64,000 nt of DNA, from assembly GCA_946902985.2 (NCBI GenBank), contig OX336393.1, positions 128,058,533-128,122,532 on the forward strand, written 5' to 3'. The number at the start of each line of letters is the position of its first letter. The first letter of the stretch is position 1. Shown here in pieces: positions 34,225-45,581 of the stretch. The stretch comes from Meconema thalassinum. Lineage: Eukaryota > Arthropoda > Insecta > Orthoptera > Tettigoniidae. The position numbers were made by a program, and so were the translations under genes. The notes below the pieces were generated by a model. It was not told the origin of the DNA and did no database searches. It worked only from the letters and a program-made list of their open reading frames with translations.

Positions 34225-35625
34225 CAAGAAGTTCCGTGACGAACTAAAGAGCCTACTTTTCTTAAAATGCGAATTATAAATCTACAGTATATGGACCTAT
34301 CTAGAATAATGACGAAATTAAGTTGGTAATATCGAAATGTCTAATTAGTTCGAAATATACCTGGTATAATGTAGCCTAATAGAGCACTACAGTTGGCAGC
34401 CCTGGTGACTGAATATATTCTTAGGTACACAATACAAAATTTGGTTGAAGTCCAATGGACGTTACATGCAGTTAGACATTGGATCAATCAGCACGCGTAA
34501 AAGCATGTTGGCAACAATGTCATGCGTGTGCTGGTCAGAAATAATCTGAAATATTATGATATCTTGTTGTGCCAATTTTGGATTAAATCCATTTGTTAGT
34601 AGAGAAGTTACATGCATTTTAAAATTGGACCTATCAGCAGGCATAGAATCATGTTGGCAGCTCTGACTTAAATTAATTACTCCAAATTAATCTAGAATGT
34701 CAGGTGCTATACGTGTGCAAAGTATAGAGCTGTTGGCTAGCATATTTTCTGATATATTGATATTAGGGTAAAAATATAGACAGCATTTATTAACAGTTCG
34801 CAGCCCTAATTGCTCTTACGAATACTTATAGTCATATCTGTTATGTTACACATAGCACATACGAAATTTGGTTGAAATCCAACTGATAGTATAGAAGTCA
34901 CATGTATTTAAAAATTGGTCCTATCAGCAGGCTTAGAATCATGTTGGTAGAATTGACGTGTATAAGTTACTCCAAATTAATCTAAAATGTCAGGTACTAT
35001 ACGTGTGCATAGTTTAAAGCTGTCGGATTGCATAATTTCTGATATATTGGTATTTGTATAATAAAATAGAGAGAGCAATTATTAACAGTTGGCAGCCCTG
35101 GTGGCTCCTAAGAATACGCTCAGTCATATCTTTCTATGTACACATATTACATACATAATAATTTGGTTGAAATCCAATTGATAGCGTAGAAGTTATATGC
35201 ATTTAAAAATTGGACCTATCAGAAGGCTTAAAATTATATTGGCAACACTACAATGTACGGCCTCCTGGAAATTAAACTGAAATAGTATTATCTACATGTG
35301 TGCCAATTTTGGAATAGGTCCCATGCATACCTTCCAGGATATCCAACATGGAGCACAAATTTCTAGTGCGTGTTTTCAGCAGTTGGTAGCACTGACATCA
35401 TTTTCAAATATGGGCTTGAAATATTACGGTATACATCTTTACTCACACTAAATTTGGTTTCGATTGCTGCAGCCGTTTAGGAGTTGATAGGGGGGGGGGC
35501 GGCACACACACAGCCAGCCAGATAGACAGACAGAAGGACAGACAGACAGACACACATTTTCCCGGATCGATCTCATAAGTCTACTTTTTCCTCATTTTTG
35601 CAAAATGTGAAAAATAGGCTAAAAA
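34225..35625 (+). repeat. 1.1-1.4 kb dispersed repeat, copy D
   Basis: Same orientation as copy C. ACAAGAAGTTCCGTGACGAA start, several GGCAGCCCT blocks, GACA tract (35518-35550), GGATCGATCTCATAAGTCT, terminal hairpin ending AAATAGGCTAA. The best-preserved example of the internal block structure. Confidence 0.75.
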
Positions 35626-36040
35626 TTTTCAGATATATGAAAAAGTGACGCACAGGATTTTCCAAGATCTGAGAGACACGCCATAGAGGCCTATAAACCA
35701 GGTGCCTTATGAAGGACCACACAAACATTAAAAAAAAAACAGGCTTATTACATACTACAATAAAACAGATTTTTCAAAATATTCCTCAAAATATTCAGTT
35801 ATGGGTAACTTTAAAATCTATTGACCCGACCTCGAATTGAGTCTAGGGAACTACCAACCAAAGTCTATCTGGTTATCCACTTCACCACGAAGCTATACAA
35901 GACAAGGACGAAAGGCCTGTGCCAACAGACAAATTCCATCAGGAGTTCTCGTGAAAGAATCACTTTTTAGTCATTCAAAACCTTAGTATGCTCAATTAAG
36001 TAACACTTATTTACCCACTCTTACGAACCTGGGTAAAATA
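35626..36040. other. Unannotated intronic sequence
   Basis: Nothing recognised. Confidence 0.3.
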
Positions 36041-36042
36041 TA

Positions 36043-36855
36043 AGGTGCGTTCAAAAAGTAACGAGCCGGAGGCTGGATTGCGCAAACCGGTGACGACATC
36101 GGCTAAACGTGGAGTGTGTAACGAGGTGTGGTTCCGACCAGAGCGTGGAAGGTCACAGCCCGTCGCTAGAGGGCACGAGTGCACGTCACGTGACGATACA
36201 AAGCGAGCAGCAGCATGCATCAATCGTCCAACCAAGACCAAGATAGTAGGCCATTCGACATGCTTCCTGGTGTGGTTGCAGACTGTGGGGCACCCATTGG
36301 GCACACACTTTCCCCTAGTGATGGTGTGCACACTTCCGACGCGCAATCCGACAACGGCGGCTATGGCGTTCACTGTCACTCGGCGGTCATGAGTAATGAG
36401 TGCATCAACCAGCTGGACGTTGTTATCGGTAATGAAGGGGGGTGCCCCAGACCGGGCATCATCGGCTAACGACACCCGTCCTTCCCTGAAGCGCTTGTGC
36501 CACGCCTTGACCCTTGCAAGGGACGTGCAGTGTTCGCCGTACACTTGTGACATTCGGCGATGAATGTCCGTTCCCCCTACTCCTTTCGCTGTCAGAAACC
36601 GAACAACACCTCTTTGCTCTTCGTTTGACGCCTCCATGTCACTGTTTGCAATGCGACTGGCAGCGTTGGACGATTGATGCATGCTGCTGCTCGCTTTGTA
36701 TCGTCACGTGACGTGCACGAGTGCCCTCTAGCGACGGGCTGTGACCTTCCACGCTCTGGTCGGAACTATACCTCGTTACACACGCCAAGATTAGCCGATG
36801 TCGTCACCGGTTTGCGCATTACAGCCTTCGGCTCGTTACTTTTTGAACGCACCTG
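36043..36855 (-). mobile_element. Mariner element, deleted, with ~190-base TIRs (813 bp)
   Basis: Ends AGGTGCGTTCAAAAAGTAAC and its inverse, with arms that stay near-identical for about 190 bases (36043-36232 against 36670-36855). TA precedes the left end; GA follows the right end, so one flank base appears mutated. The interior keeps the N-terminal part of a transposase on the minus strand. Confidence 0.88.
36240..36637 (-). pseudogene. Mariner transposase N-terminal fragment
   Basis: Starts MEASNEEQRGVVRFL, then ARVKAWHKRFREGR, DARSGAPP and RVTVNAIAAVVGLRVGSVHT: the paired helix-turn-helix DNA-binding half of mariner transposase. After VHTI the frame is shifted (another frame resumes VCAQWVPHSLQPHQEA). 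The catalytic half is absent. Confidence 0.87.
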
Positions 36856-37124
36856 ATAACATGGATTAATTCTATACTTTTATGCATTTCAGGAAATATT
36901 AAAAAAATGGATGTCATGTTTCGTTCGTCAAGTGAGCATCATCTGATTTATTTCACCTCAGACCTTTCTCAGTATATCGGATATGCATAATTATAACAGT
37001 TATCTACAACAATATATGTGTAATTAATTTTGGATTATATCAGGCTGCCAGGGAGTGGTTTCCCCATATTTGTTCTAAGAAATGTTTAAGACAATTTTTT
37101 TTATCGACTTTACTCTCCAGGGTG
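36856..37124. other. Unannotated intronic sequence with hairpin motif
   Basis: Holds site 3 of the motif at 36918-36945. This stretch is inversely related to 37615-37700, so the two may be ends of one element. Confidence 0.35.
36918..36945 (-). other. CUGANGA-like / hairpin / GAAAC motif, site 3
   Basis: Minus strand: CAGATGA, T, GCTCACTTGACGAAC, GAAACATGAC. The stem is degraded compared with site 1. Confidence 0.3.
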
Positions 37125-37590
37125 GTGGCTCCCACGGACTCAGCGAGGGAACTCACCCCTACCGCCATTTTTAGACAGTGCCCTAGAGCTAGGAACATCT
37201 AATCGAAGTGGATGCAACTGGTGAGGTGAGATTGGCACCTCGCCCAGGCGGCCTCACCTGCAAAGCGAACAGGGGCCTCACGAGGGAAGGGAATGGAAGG
37301 TTAGGATGGATAGGCAAGGAAGAGGGAAGGAGGCGGCCATGGCCTTGCAGTAGGAACCATCCCGGCATTTGCCAGAAGACGAAGTAAGAAACCGCGGAAA
37401 ACCACTTCGAGGAGGGCTGAGGTGGGAATCGAACCCCCTCGACTCATTTGGACCACCCGAGGCTGAGTAGACCCCGTTCCAGTCCTCATACCACTTTTCA
37501 AATTTTGTGGCAGAGCCGGGAATCGAACCCAGGACCTCCGGAGCGGCAGCTAACCACGCTGACCGCTGCGCTACGGAGGTGACTTTCAGA
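37125..37590 (-). repeat. SINE S3 (minus strand), ~460 bases
   Basis: Reverse-strand head CCTCCGTAGCGCAGCGGTCA with CTGGGTTCGATTCCCGGC, then a second GGGGGTTCGATTCCCACC, then the shared central domain (AAGTGGTTTTCCGCGGTTTC, GGCAAATGCCGGGATGG). The 3' part is long and includes GGTGAGGCCGCCTGGGCGAG. Confidence 0.72.
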
Positions 37591-37638
37591 CAATTAACTG
37601 TAGGCCTATATATTCTTGTACGTAAGTGAACCCTGGTT

Positions 37639-37667
37639 CTGATGATGTCCGCCTGACGAGCGAAAAC
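37639..37667 (+). other. CUGANGA / hairpin / GAAAC motif, site 4
   Basis: CTGATGA, T, GTCCG, CCTGA, CGAGC, GAAAAC. Stem with one mismatch and one G-U pair. Followed by ATATCATT, and inversely related to site 3. Confidence 0.4.
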
Positions 37668-37856
37668 ATATCATTAAAAAAAACTTATTTCGAGAAATGT
37701 ATAAGAGTGCGTAATTATATGGTATTTTATCCAAGTTAGTGATTGTGGGTAGATACGAGTTATTCCCCTCTCAATTTAATTGGGTTGAAAAACATTTATA
37801 ATAGAATGTGAGGGCAACAATGAAGAAATGTATTTTCAAATTTGTATCCATCAGTA

Positions 37857-38192
37857 AGCCTCCGTGGCTTAGGCGGCATCACGCCGGCCTCTCCCCGCTG
37901 GGTCCGTGGTTCAAATCCCGGTCACTCCATGTGAGATCTGTGCTGGACAAAACGGAGGCAGACAGGTTTTTCTCCGGGTACTCCGGGTTTCCCTGTCAAA
38001 ATTTCATTCCAGCAACACTCTCCACTATCATTTCATTTCATCTGTCATTCATTTAATCATTGCCCCAGAGGAGTGCGTCAGGCCTCGGCAGCCGGCACAG
38101 TTCATATCCTCGCCGCTAGGTGGGGGTTTCATTCATTCCATTCCTGACCCGGTCGGAGACTGGAAGCAGGCTGTGGATTTTCATTTTCAAGA
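37857..38192 (+). repeat. SINE S8
   Basis: Head GCCTCCGTGGCTTAGGCGGC with GTGGTTCAAATCCCGGTCAC, body GACAGGTTTTTCTCCGGGTA and TTCCAGCAACACTCTCCA, 3' part GGCCTCGGCAGCCGGCACAG. I recognise the body phrase as common in insect genomic repeats (from memory only). Confidence 0.78.
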
Positions 38193-38194
38193 GC

Positions 38195-38335
38195 TCCACT
38201 TAATAATTTATAACTGTTCCGTCTTTTCAATACTAGTTGTATTCACGATGTTAACACTGGTACATGTTTCGGACACTTATGTCTCCTTTTTCAGCCAGAA
38301 ATACATATTAAAACACTTATAAGTAACAAAAAAAA
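38195..38335 (-). repeat. Left arm of a ~4.4 kb inverted pair; contains hairpin motif site 5
   Basis: Reverse complement of 42425-42590: shared TTAATAATTTATAACTGTTC, CAATACTAGTTGTATTCA and TTTCTGGCTGA phrases. Motif site 5 is at 38266-38294 on the minus strand (CTGAAAA, AGGAGAC, ATAA, GTGTCC, GAAAC; one stem mismatch). Confidence 0.7.
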
Positions 38336-38898
38336 CCAGTTTCAGGCCGAAGGGCGACCTAGGCACGTCTTTTCCCCGCACACACCGGTTTGCTATTTTT
38401 TTCCTCCGACTTCCTAGCCGCTCCCCGACGAAGGTTCACTACGGGGATTCTCAATATTTACAAAGATACATACATCAGGGAATTGCAACAAAGACCACCT
38501 CAGATCAAACATTTGACCTCAAAAGAATCCACTCAATAATAATGACTTTTCCATCTTCATTAGTATCACATAAGGAACCCTAAAGTTCCAAACTACCACA
38601 AACACGGTCGGTGCATAATGCAACCAAATGCCAGAGACTAAAGGAAAAAGTGAAACTATACGTCATTTCCACTTTTAATATTTTAGCAAAATGGAACTTC
38701 ATCAACATACAACTGGCAAGACTTTCATAAAGTTTTTTAAAGTTTTATCATAATAAACATTGGAACAGCGAGGAGCCAACAAGAACTAAATGACTACTGT
38801 CAACCAGCAAAGTTGACATGCCTAAATAGTTATAAAATGGGACAACTTCCTCCAGGTGCATGAACTATGAGGCATCTTGGTTTTATATCTAACTAGCA
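38336..38898. other. Unannotated intronic sequence
   Basis: Nothing recognised. Confidence 0.3.
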
Positions 38899-39237
38899 GT
38901 AGTACCCGGCTTCGCCCGGTGGAATGATGATAATGTTTTAAGGTCTCCTTAGAAATATAATGGACTTAAAATCTAAGTCATTTGCCCCCAAAGACAATGA
39001 GGGAGTAATATCTAGGTCATTTGCCCTTTTGATAAGGATGATAATAAAAACTACTGTTGAATTGACACGTCAAACTTACAAACTACCGTAATAGAAATAC
39101 ATATTTCAAAATTCACAGGCGAGGAAGACTTATTATGTGTGGTGATTAATGGTGTAATGGGCGTAACATCTACTGTAGGTCATTTGCTCTTATGATGAGG
39201 ATGATAAGGGAATCTACTACCGGTATTGAATTGACAC

Positions 39238-39648
39238 TTCAGTATGCCTTTCTTCGGAGGGGAAGTAAAGCCGGCGGTCCCATGTCAGATTTATGGCATG
39301 TTAAAGAACCTTGCACTAATTACACCTGTGTGAAGCTAAATTGGATAGGTAAACAACGCTCATAGATGTCTACATCCGTTGCCAAGAGCCGACTGCAGTG
39401 GCGTCTAGTAGCTAAGTTCCGAACTTGGCCTAGTAGTCGTTGACGGTGGCTCTTGGCGGCAAAAGTACGAACTATTTGAAGAATTCTAAGTTGCAGTTTG
39501 TACTTAAATTAAAAAACAGATAACACACACTAAACAGTCATCACAATTAACACCGGTTATCAGACAGATTCTACACACACCCAAAGTACACGGGGCTACA
39601 TGACCGCGTTGTCGCAGCCCCTAAACTTAAGAACCAACCAACCAAAAA
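39238..39648 (+). repeat. SINE S1, head missing, within the composite repeat
   Basis: Body from CAGTATGCCTTTCTTCGGAG to tail AACCAACCAACC; matches 30888-31312 throughout. Confidence 0.85.
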
Positions 39649-39654
39649 TAAATA

Positions 39655-40539
39655 TTTTAAAACTCACAGTCGAGAAAGACTTTATGCGGCGGTGATTATT
39701 GGTATGATGCGCGTAACATCTTGGTCATTTGCACTTATGATGATAATAATAAGGTAATGAAAAAATGACTACTAAACGAACATGGTGTTATTTTAAAACT
39801 GATATAGGTAATTCAGGTGTCTAGCTTCGATGTCTTCCAAAGTCTCAACCTTATTTTCTGGCTTAGGCCTGTACTGGATGCGTCTAGTGAAAGAGCGTAC
39901 TGCTCGGCAAAGACAAAGAATATAGGTCCAAGCTGCACGAACCTGAGATGAACGCAGATTATGACGAAAAATGATGACACACGTTCGGGGTTCCCCGTCC
40001 TATACAGATTGACCGGGAATCACTCACTGTTTCGCAACGGCCCTGTGCTGGCATCAGCATAGACAGCAGGAGATTACACGGCGGGCTTTGGAAAGTTCTC
40101 TCAAGTCACCTCGCGATGAATCAGCAAGCTATTCTCACAACTGACCCCCCCCCCCAGGGTCTCACAACTTGTGGGACGTGGGTTGGCGACCACGGAACCC
40201 CAGCTGGGTCTGGCATCGCTTCTACTTCCTGGTGCCGGGCTCATTTCAGTTCTCTTTCCTGTCGGCCTCCCTTGGTCAACTCTTGTTCTCTTCCGACCCA
40301 GACTGTATTAGGGTATCCGAGGGCTAGGGAGTCTTTCAATTTCCCGCCTTAATTGGCTTTGTCTCATCTTTCCTGATACCCTCATTCTTCGAGAGGTCTG
40401 CCTTCTTTTCCTTTTCATAATATCTCCTGTCTTCTGCTCAAGGCCCTCAAAGAGGCAGGGTGTGTGTAGACCCACCACTTCTGGTACACCCTCAAGGGCT
40501 CATGACTGGTGAGTTAGGAAGATGGCAACCCCGAGGAAT
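39655..40539. other. Interior of composite repeat, non-coding
   Basis: One further GTAACATCTTGGTCATTTGC block near 39712, a poly-C run at 40145-40155 and GC-richer sequence to 40500. No coding pattern accepted. Confidence 0.35.
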
Positions 40540-42330
40540 TCCTGAGCTATATGCAGGGAATGGAGTGGTATGTCAGAAATTTCAAGTGGACAGTGTTACG
40601 CATCGGGTTCCAAAGGGTAAGTATACACACTTTGTTTTCGATCGGTGAACGATGTAGATTTGTACCAAAGGGCCTTAATGCGGGAAATGGAGTGGTCTGT
40701 CCGAAATTTCGAGTGGACAGTGTTACTCGTCGAGTTCCAAACGGTAATTATGTAAAATCTGGTTGAGATCGGTGAAACGGTGTATTTTTGTGCCAAGGGC
40801 CAAAATGCAGGGAATGGAGTGGCCTGTCCAAATTTTAAAGTGGACAGTGTTACTCATCGGGTTCCAAAGGGTAAGTATACACATTTTGTTTTCGATCGGT
40901 GAACGATGTAGATTTGTGCCAAAGGGCCTAAATGCGTGGAATGGAGTGGTCTGTCCGAAATTTCGAGTGGACAGTGTTACTCGTCGAGTTCCAAAGGGTA
41001 ATTATGTAAAATCTGGTTGAGATCGGTGAAACGGTGTAGTTTTCTGCCAAAGGGCCAAAAAGCAGGGAATAGTGTGGTCTGTCCGAAATTTAAATTGAAC
41101 AGTGTTACTTGTCGGGTTCTACGGGTAAGTATATAAAATTGGGGTCAGATCAGTGAAACGGTGTAGATTTGTGCCAATCAGCCTAAATGCAAGGGATGGA
41201 GTGGCCTCGCCGCAATTTCAAGCAGACAGTGTTAGTCGCAGTGTTCCAAAGGGTAAATATACAAATTTTGGTTGAGATCGGTGAAACGGTGAGGATTTGG
41301 GACAAAGGGCCTAAATGCAGGGAATGGAGTGGTCTGTCCGCAATTTCAAGCAGACAGTGTTACTCGCTGGGTAACAAAGGGTAATTTTCCGAATATTGGT
41401 TCTGATCGGTGAAACGGTGTCGATTTGTGCCAAAGTGCCTAAATGCAGGGGATGGAGTAGCCTCTCCGCAATTTCAAGCAGACAGTGTTAGTCGCAGTGT
41501 TCCAAAGGGTAAATATACAAATTTTGGTTGAGATCGGTGAAACGGTGTAGATTTGGGCCAAAGGGCCTAAATGCAGGGAATGGAGTGATCTGTCCGCAAT
41601 TTTAAGTGGACAGTGTTACTCGCAGGGTTCCAAAGGGTAAGTATACAAAGTTTGGTTCAGATCGGTGAAACGGTGTAGATTTGTGCCAAAGGGCCTAAAT
41701 GCAGGGGATGGAGTAGCCTCTCCGCAATTTCAAGCAGACAGTGTTAGTCGCAGTGTTCCAAAGGGTAAATATACAAATTTTGGTTGAGATCGGTGAAACG
41801 GTGTAGATTTGGGCCAAAGGGCCTAAATGCAGGGAATGGAGTGGTCTGTCCGCAATTTCAAGCAGACAGTGTTACTCGCAGGGCACCAAAGGGTAAGAAT
41901 ACGAATTTTGGTTCTGATTGGTGAAACGGTGTAGATTTGGACCAAAGGGCCTAAATGCAGGGAATGGGGTGGTCTGTCCGAAATTTTAAATGGTCAGTGT
42001 CACTCGCAGGGTTCCAAAGGGTAAATATACAAATTTTGGTTGAGATCGGTGAAACGGTGTGGATTTGGACCAAAGGGCCTAAATGCAGGGAATGGGGTGG
42101 TCTGTCCGAAATTTCAAGTGGACAGTGTTACTCGCAGGGTTCCAAAGGTTAAATATACAACTTTTGGTTCAGATCGGTGAAACGGTGTAGATTTGTGCAA
42201 AAGGGCCTAAATGCAGGGCATGGGGTGGTCTGTCCGAAATTTAATGTTGACAGGGTTACCCGCAGGGTTCCAAAGGGTAAGTATACAAATTTTGGTTCAG
42301 ATCGGTGAAACGGTGTAGATTTGTATACAT
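40540..42330 (+). repeat. Tandem array of a ~128-base unit, ~14 copies
   Basis: Each unit carries AATGCAGGGAATGGAGTGGT, CTGTCCG, AATTTCAAG, GGACAGTGTTACTCGCAGGG, TTCCAAAGGGTAA and GATCGGTGAAACGGTGTAGA. Unit starts recur about every 127-129 bases from about 40554 to 42212. Copies differ by 5-15% by eye, with alternating subtypes (AAGCAGACAG against AAGTGGACAG), suggesting higher-order duplication. Confidence 0.9.
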
Positions 42331-42337
42331 AACAGAC

Positions 42338-42373
<36 letters not shown>

Positions 42374-42424
42374 TTTGTGCTTTATATATATAGATGACTA
42401 CTCAATGTATTACAATGTTTTTAA

Positions 42425-42590
42425 ACGTGTGTTTTTTGTTATAAGTGTTTTAATATGTATTTCTGGCTGAAGAAGGACACATAAGTGTCCGAAACATGTA
42501 CCAGTGTTAACATCTTGAATACAACTAGTATTGAAAAGACGGAACAGTTTATAAATTATTAAGTGGATTTCAATTCAATACGGACCAACA
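42425..42590 (+). repeat. Right arm of inverted pair; contains hairpin motif site 6
   Basis: Reverse complement of 38195-38335. The best example of the motif lies at 42467-42495: CTGAAGA, A, GGACAC, ATAA, GTGTCC, GAAAC with a perfect 6-base stem. Additional pairings are possible: ATGT 42496-42499 with ACAT 42510-42513, and GTATTT 42457-42462 with GAATAC 42517-42522. Confidence 0.6.
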
Positions 42591-43299
42591 TGGATAATAG
42601 CAATTCCATCAAGAGCTGGCAAGAAAGAAGTAAAAGAAGATTTGATAATTAGCCCACGACCACAGTTCCAACAATAGTCGCTAAAGATAATGCCAGCCAG
42701 GTTCAGAAGCTGTTAAGGTGAAGAATACCAACACTTCCCTCATATCTTGACGCCATCTGTATAGACCAGGCAGGCAATTGCCAGTAGCAACTCACTTCTC
42801 ACCTCATCAGAGCAGCCCACACACGCTCGCACGCCGCATCGAGTCGCAGCCAAATGAAGCCCGGTGCCAGCAAAAAGTGATCATCACGACCCGATTGTGA
42901 GGGTGTGGCCTTCCCTATGTCTATTCTTTAAATACAGCGAGGGCCTTCTGTATAGAATGGAGCCTCGCAGAGGCCGTGTGGTGGACAGGTCGCAATGACT
43001 CACCGCGAGATTTATAGCATGCACCGATAACAACAGAGGGACGGGAAGCCATGGATTATGTCATAGCATTTATTACATAAGCAGTTGGCTGTGATGACTG
43101 CAGTAGTGAGTGTAATTGTATTGGGACGGGGATGCGGGAGGTGCCCCACGTGAGGTAATGTCCCATCATTTTCGTGGAGGGAGCGTGGAAATCCTTCACA
43201 CCTAGTATAGCTGCTAACAGTGCCAGGATTCGATCCATTGCTCTCGTAGTGTGCGATTTAAAGGGCATTGGCTTTTAAATTACTCTATGTAAGCCTACG
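42591..43299. other. Unannotated intronic sequence, partly GC-richer
   Basis: About 42700-43050 is GC-richer than the surroundings and shows no match to the window's repeats. No splice-bounded coding exon was found in it. Confidence 0.3.
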
Positions 43300-43645
43300 G
43301 TTTGTAGTGTAGTGGTACTGTTGTTGGCTTCCACCCAGGAGATGTGGGTTCGATTCCCGGCTCAGCTAAGACATTTAATTCCGGTTTGAGGGCTGGAACG
43401 TGGTCCACTCACCCTGAGATCAGGTGGGTTTGATTCCCATCTCAGCCATCCTGGAAGTGATTTTCCGTGGTTTCCCACTTCTACTCTAGGCAAATGCCGT
43501 GGTGGATCCTAAATTAAGGCCACGGCTGCCTCTTCCCCAATCCTCACCTGTATTAGAAATATACACGTTACTACAGACAAATTCTACATACACCCAAATA
43601 CACAGGGCTAAATGACCACGATGGCTCAAAGCCCCTAAATGAATT
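43300..43645 (+). repeat. SINE S2
   Basis: tRNA-like head (GTTTGTAGTGTAGTGGTACT, GTGGGTTCGATTCCCGGC), GTTTGAGGGCTGGAACGTGG, then the shared central domain (GATTTTCCGTGGTTTCCCAC) and 3' part ending GGCTCAAAGCCCCTAAATG. Confidence 0.77.
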
Positions 43646-45560
43646 AACAACAACAAAAGTGATAAATTGTTTAAATTGCAAATAAGATCTTTGTCACTAG
43701 AAAGAAAATACTTAATCATTTAAATTTAAGACAATATTCTTTCATCAAATTGAACACAAATCTCCAGACTGTCCCCTTAATAATAACAAAGAAAACCAGA
43801 CCTTCCCCAAAAAACTTGTTCAGTAATGAAAACCTTCAGGATTATAGTTTTTTCTCGTAAATCCTATGCCTGACTTCGTACCGATTCTTCGTTAGTTTCA
43901 TGACCTAACGACTCCTTATATGAGATCCGCCGAACACTGGTAGTCCCTGTAATCGCTTTCAGTTTCTAAGTTATTCAATTTGTTCTTTCATATATACCAG
44001 GTTGATTGGTAACAATGGCGCTAAATTTGGTGTCCGTCACTTGTAAATATTAAATGAAGCTGTCAGAAAGAAGGAATGAGAATTCAGCTGATAGGCAAGA
44101 GGAAGTAAATACCCTTGGAAATCAATATGGCTGCTCTCACACGACAGCTCGCTTATTAAAATGTCACGGCGCTGAAAAATAGGACTATTTAAAAATAATT
44201 GTACCTATTGAAGCAGCTTGTACCATGTAATATCTTACCATGTATTACCTTCTATTTGTTTGCGATGAATCTGTTTCTTTGTCTATAGCTGTTAATTAAA
44301 GAATGGGTTTTCTCGGTTATCAATAGTCATTACTGTTAGGGGAATTACAACCCAACAGTCTTCCTAACTTGGTTAATAACTCCCTGGTGATGTGTTTTCA
44401 TAAACCAAATCTTTGTTTGGAGGGTCGTTTAACGAATGTGGTGCAATTTATGAAATAACATATTTTTGTTCGAATTCTCTTCCGTGACAGATAATTAAGT
44501 GTTCCTAATAAATGTTTAATTCCTGAAGATGAAATAATGACAGCGAACACTCATACTAGTCCTAATGGGACAGTGAATCACATATTTGTTGTGCTACGTC
44601 TGCCCTTAGCTACGCTTCATTTCTTTGTGTCATAATTACACCTCGGATTTTTAGGCAACAAAAAGTATTGTTTTAGGCACTTAGAATAGGCCTTTGGTAC
44701 ATTAGGCTCCGACAAATTAATATTAGGCACAAAAAATTATATTAGGCTGCAACCTATTAATATTCGTGAGTAAAAGTAAATAAAACAAGTAGTTCCGTGA
44801 ATAACTATATAGCCTATTTTATTATATCCTGCTTAAATTAATTGCCTCTATCAACATACAAAGTTTCAGTTTGATTGCTGTAATAGATTCATAGATTTTG
44901 AGAAACGTCTAGTAGGTATATTATTTATATTGTGAATATAAACGAAATGTTTTACTTTTATAAGCCCTAATCTTATTGTATGTCGCGCGCCATTGTAAAG
45001 GAGCTCTTAAGCTCTAAGTGTAGCCGTGGAAATAAATAAACCAATCAATATGAAGTGCTGAAATAGCTAGAGATTCGTCACTCACCAGGTATGCTGCAAC
45101 TGCTTGCATGGCTCATATACAACATAAGATACATTTACGTGCGGACACTCGAGTAGAATCGCCATGCTAATCGTGAAGCAAGGTTGTCCAATTACTGTAG
45201 AATAATAAATTCACAAAATGATAAAATATTTGACTGTCAAAACTCGTAATGAAAACACTGAGCTATTATACCGTTTCCTGGAACAAAATTTGAATTGAAG
45301 AATGGGTCTCAGGGGAGCTTGTGCTCACGAGCACTTATTCGCTCGAGCGACGAGAGCACCAAAGTTCAATTACCACAGATTAAAGTATACAAATTTGGAA
45401 TGGAATTCAAATGAAATTTAAATTTAAAATTTAGAGGTGGACCCCTAAATTGGAAAGGCCGAAAATTAATTTTTAAAAACAACCTAATAATTAGCTATAA
45501 TTTAAACAGAAATTACGAAATAAACAAAACATTCAGAATACAAAAAAGAACAAGTCTTTG
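43646..45560. other. Unannotated intronic sequence
   Basis: Mainly AT-rich. The phrase ACAAGTAGTTCCGTGAATAA near 44787 looks like a decayed start of the A-D repeat family; nothing else supported. Confidence 0.35.
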
Positions 45561-45581
45561 AGTCAATATACACTGGAAAAT

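Larger units (their letters stand above)
38899..42395 (+). repeat. ~3.5 kb composite repeat: TACCCGGCTTCGCCCGG start, GACA tract end
   Basis: Opens GTAGTACCCGGCTTCGCCCG, continues with diverged blocks carrying GTAACATCTNGGTCATTTGC (near 39000, 39170 and 39710), then the 128-base tandem array. It closes with a GACA tract (42330-42372), AAACTTTGTGCTTTATATAT and ATAGAT. I associate this start and end pair with a common non-coding repeat type of animal genomes, from memory only. SINE S1 is inserted at about 39238-39648. No ORF of note. Confidence 0.65.

Noticed and set aside
40540..42330. Regularly spaced repeats resembling a CRISPR array
   Set aside because: The whole 128-base unit repeats without unique spacers, and the context is a eukaryotic genome.
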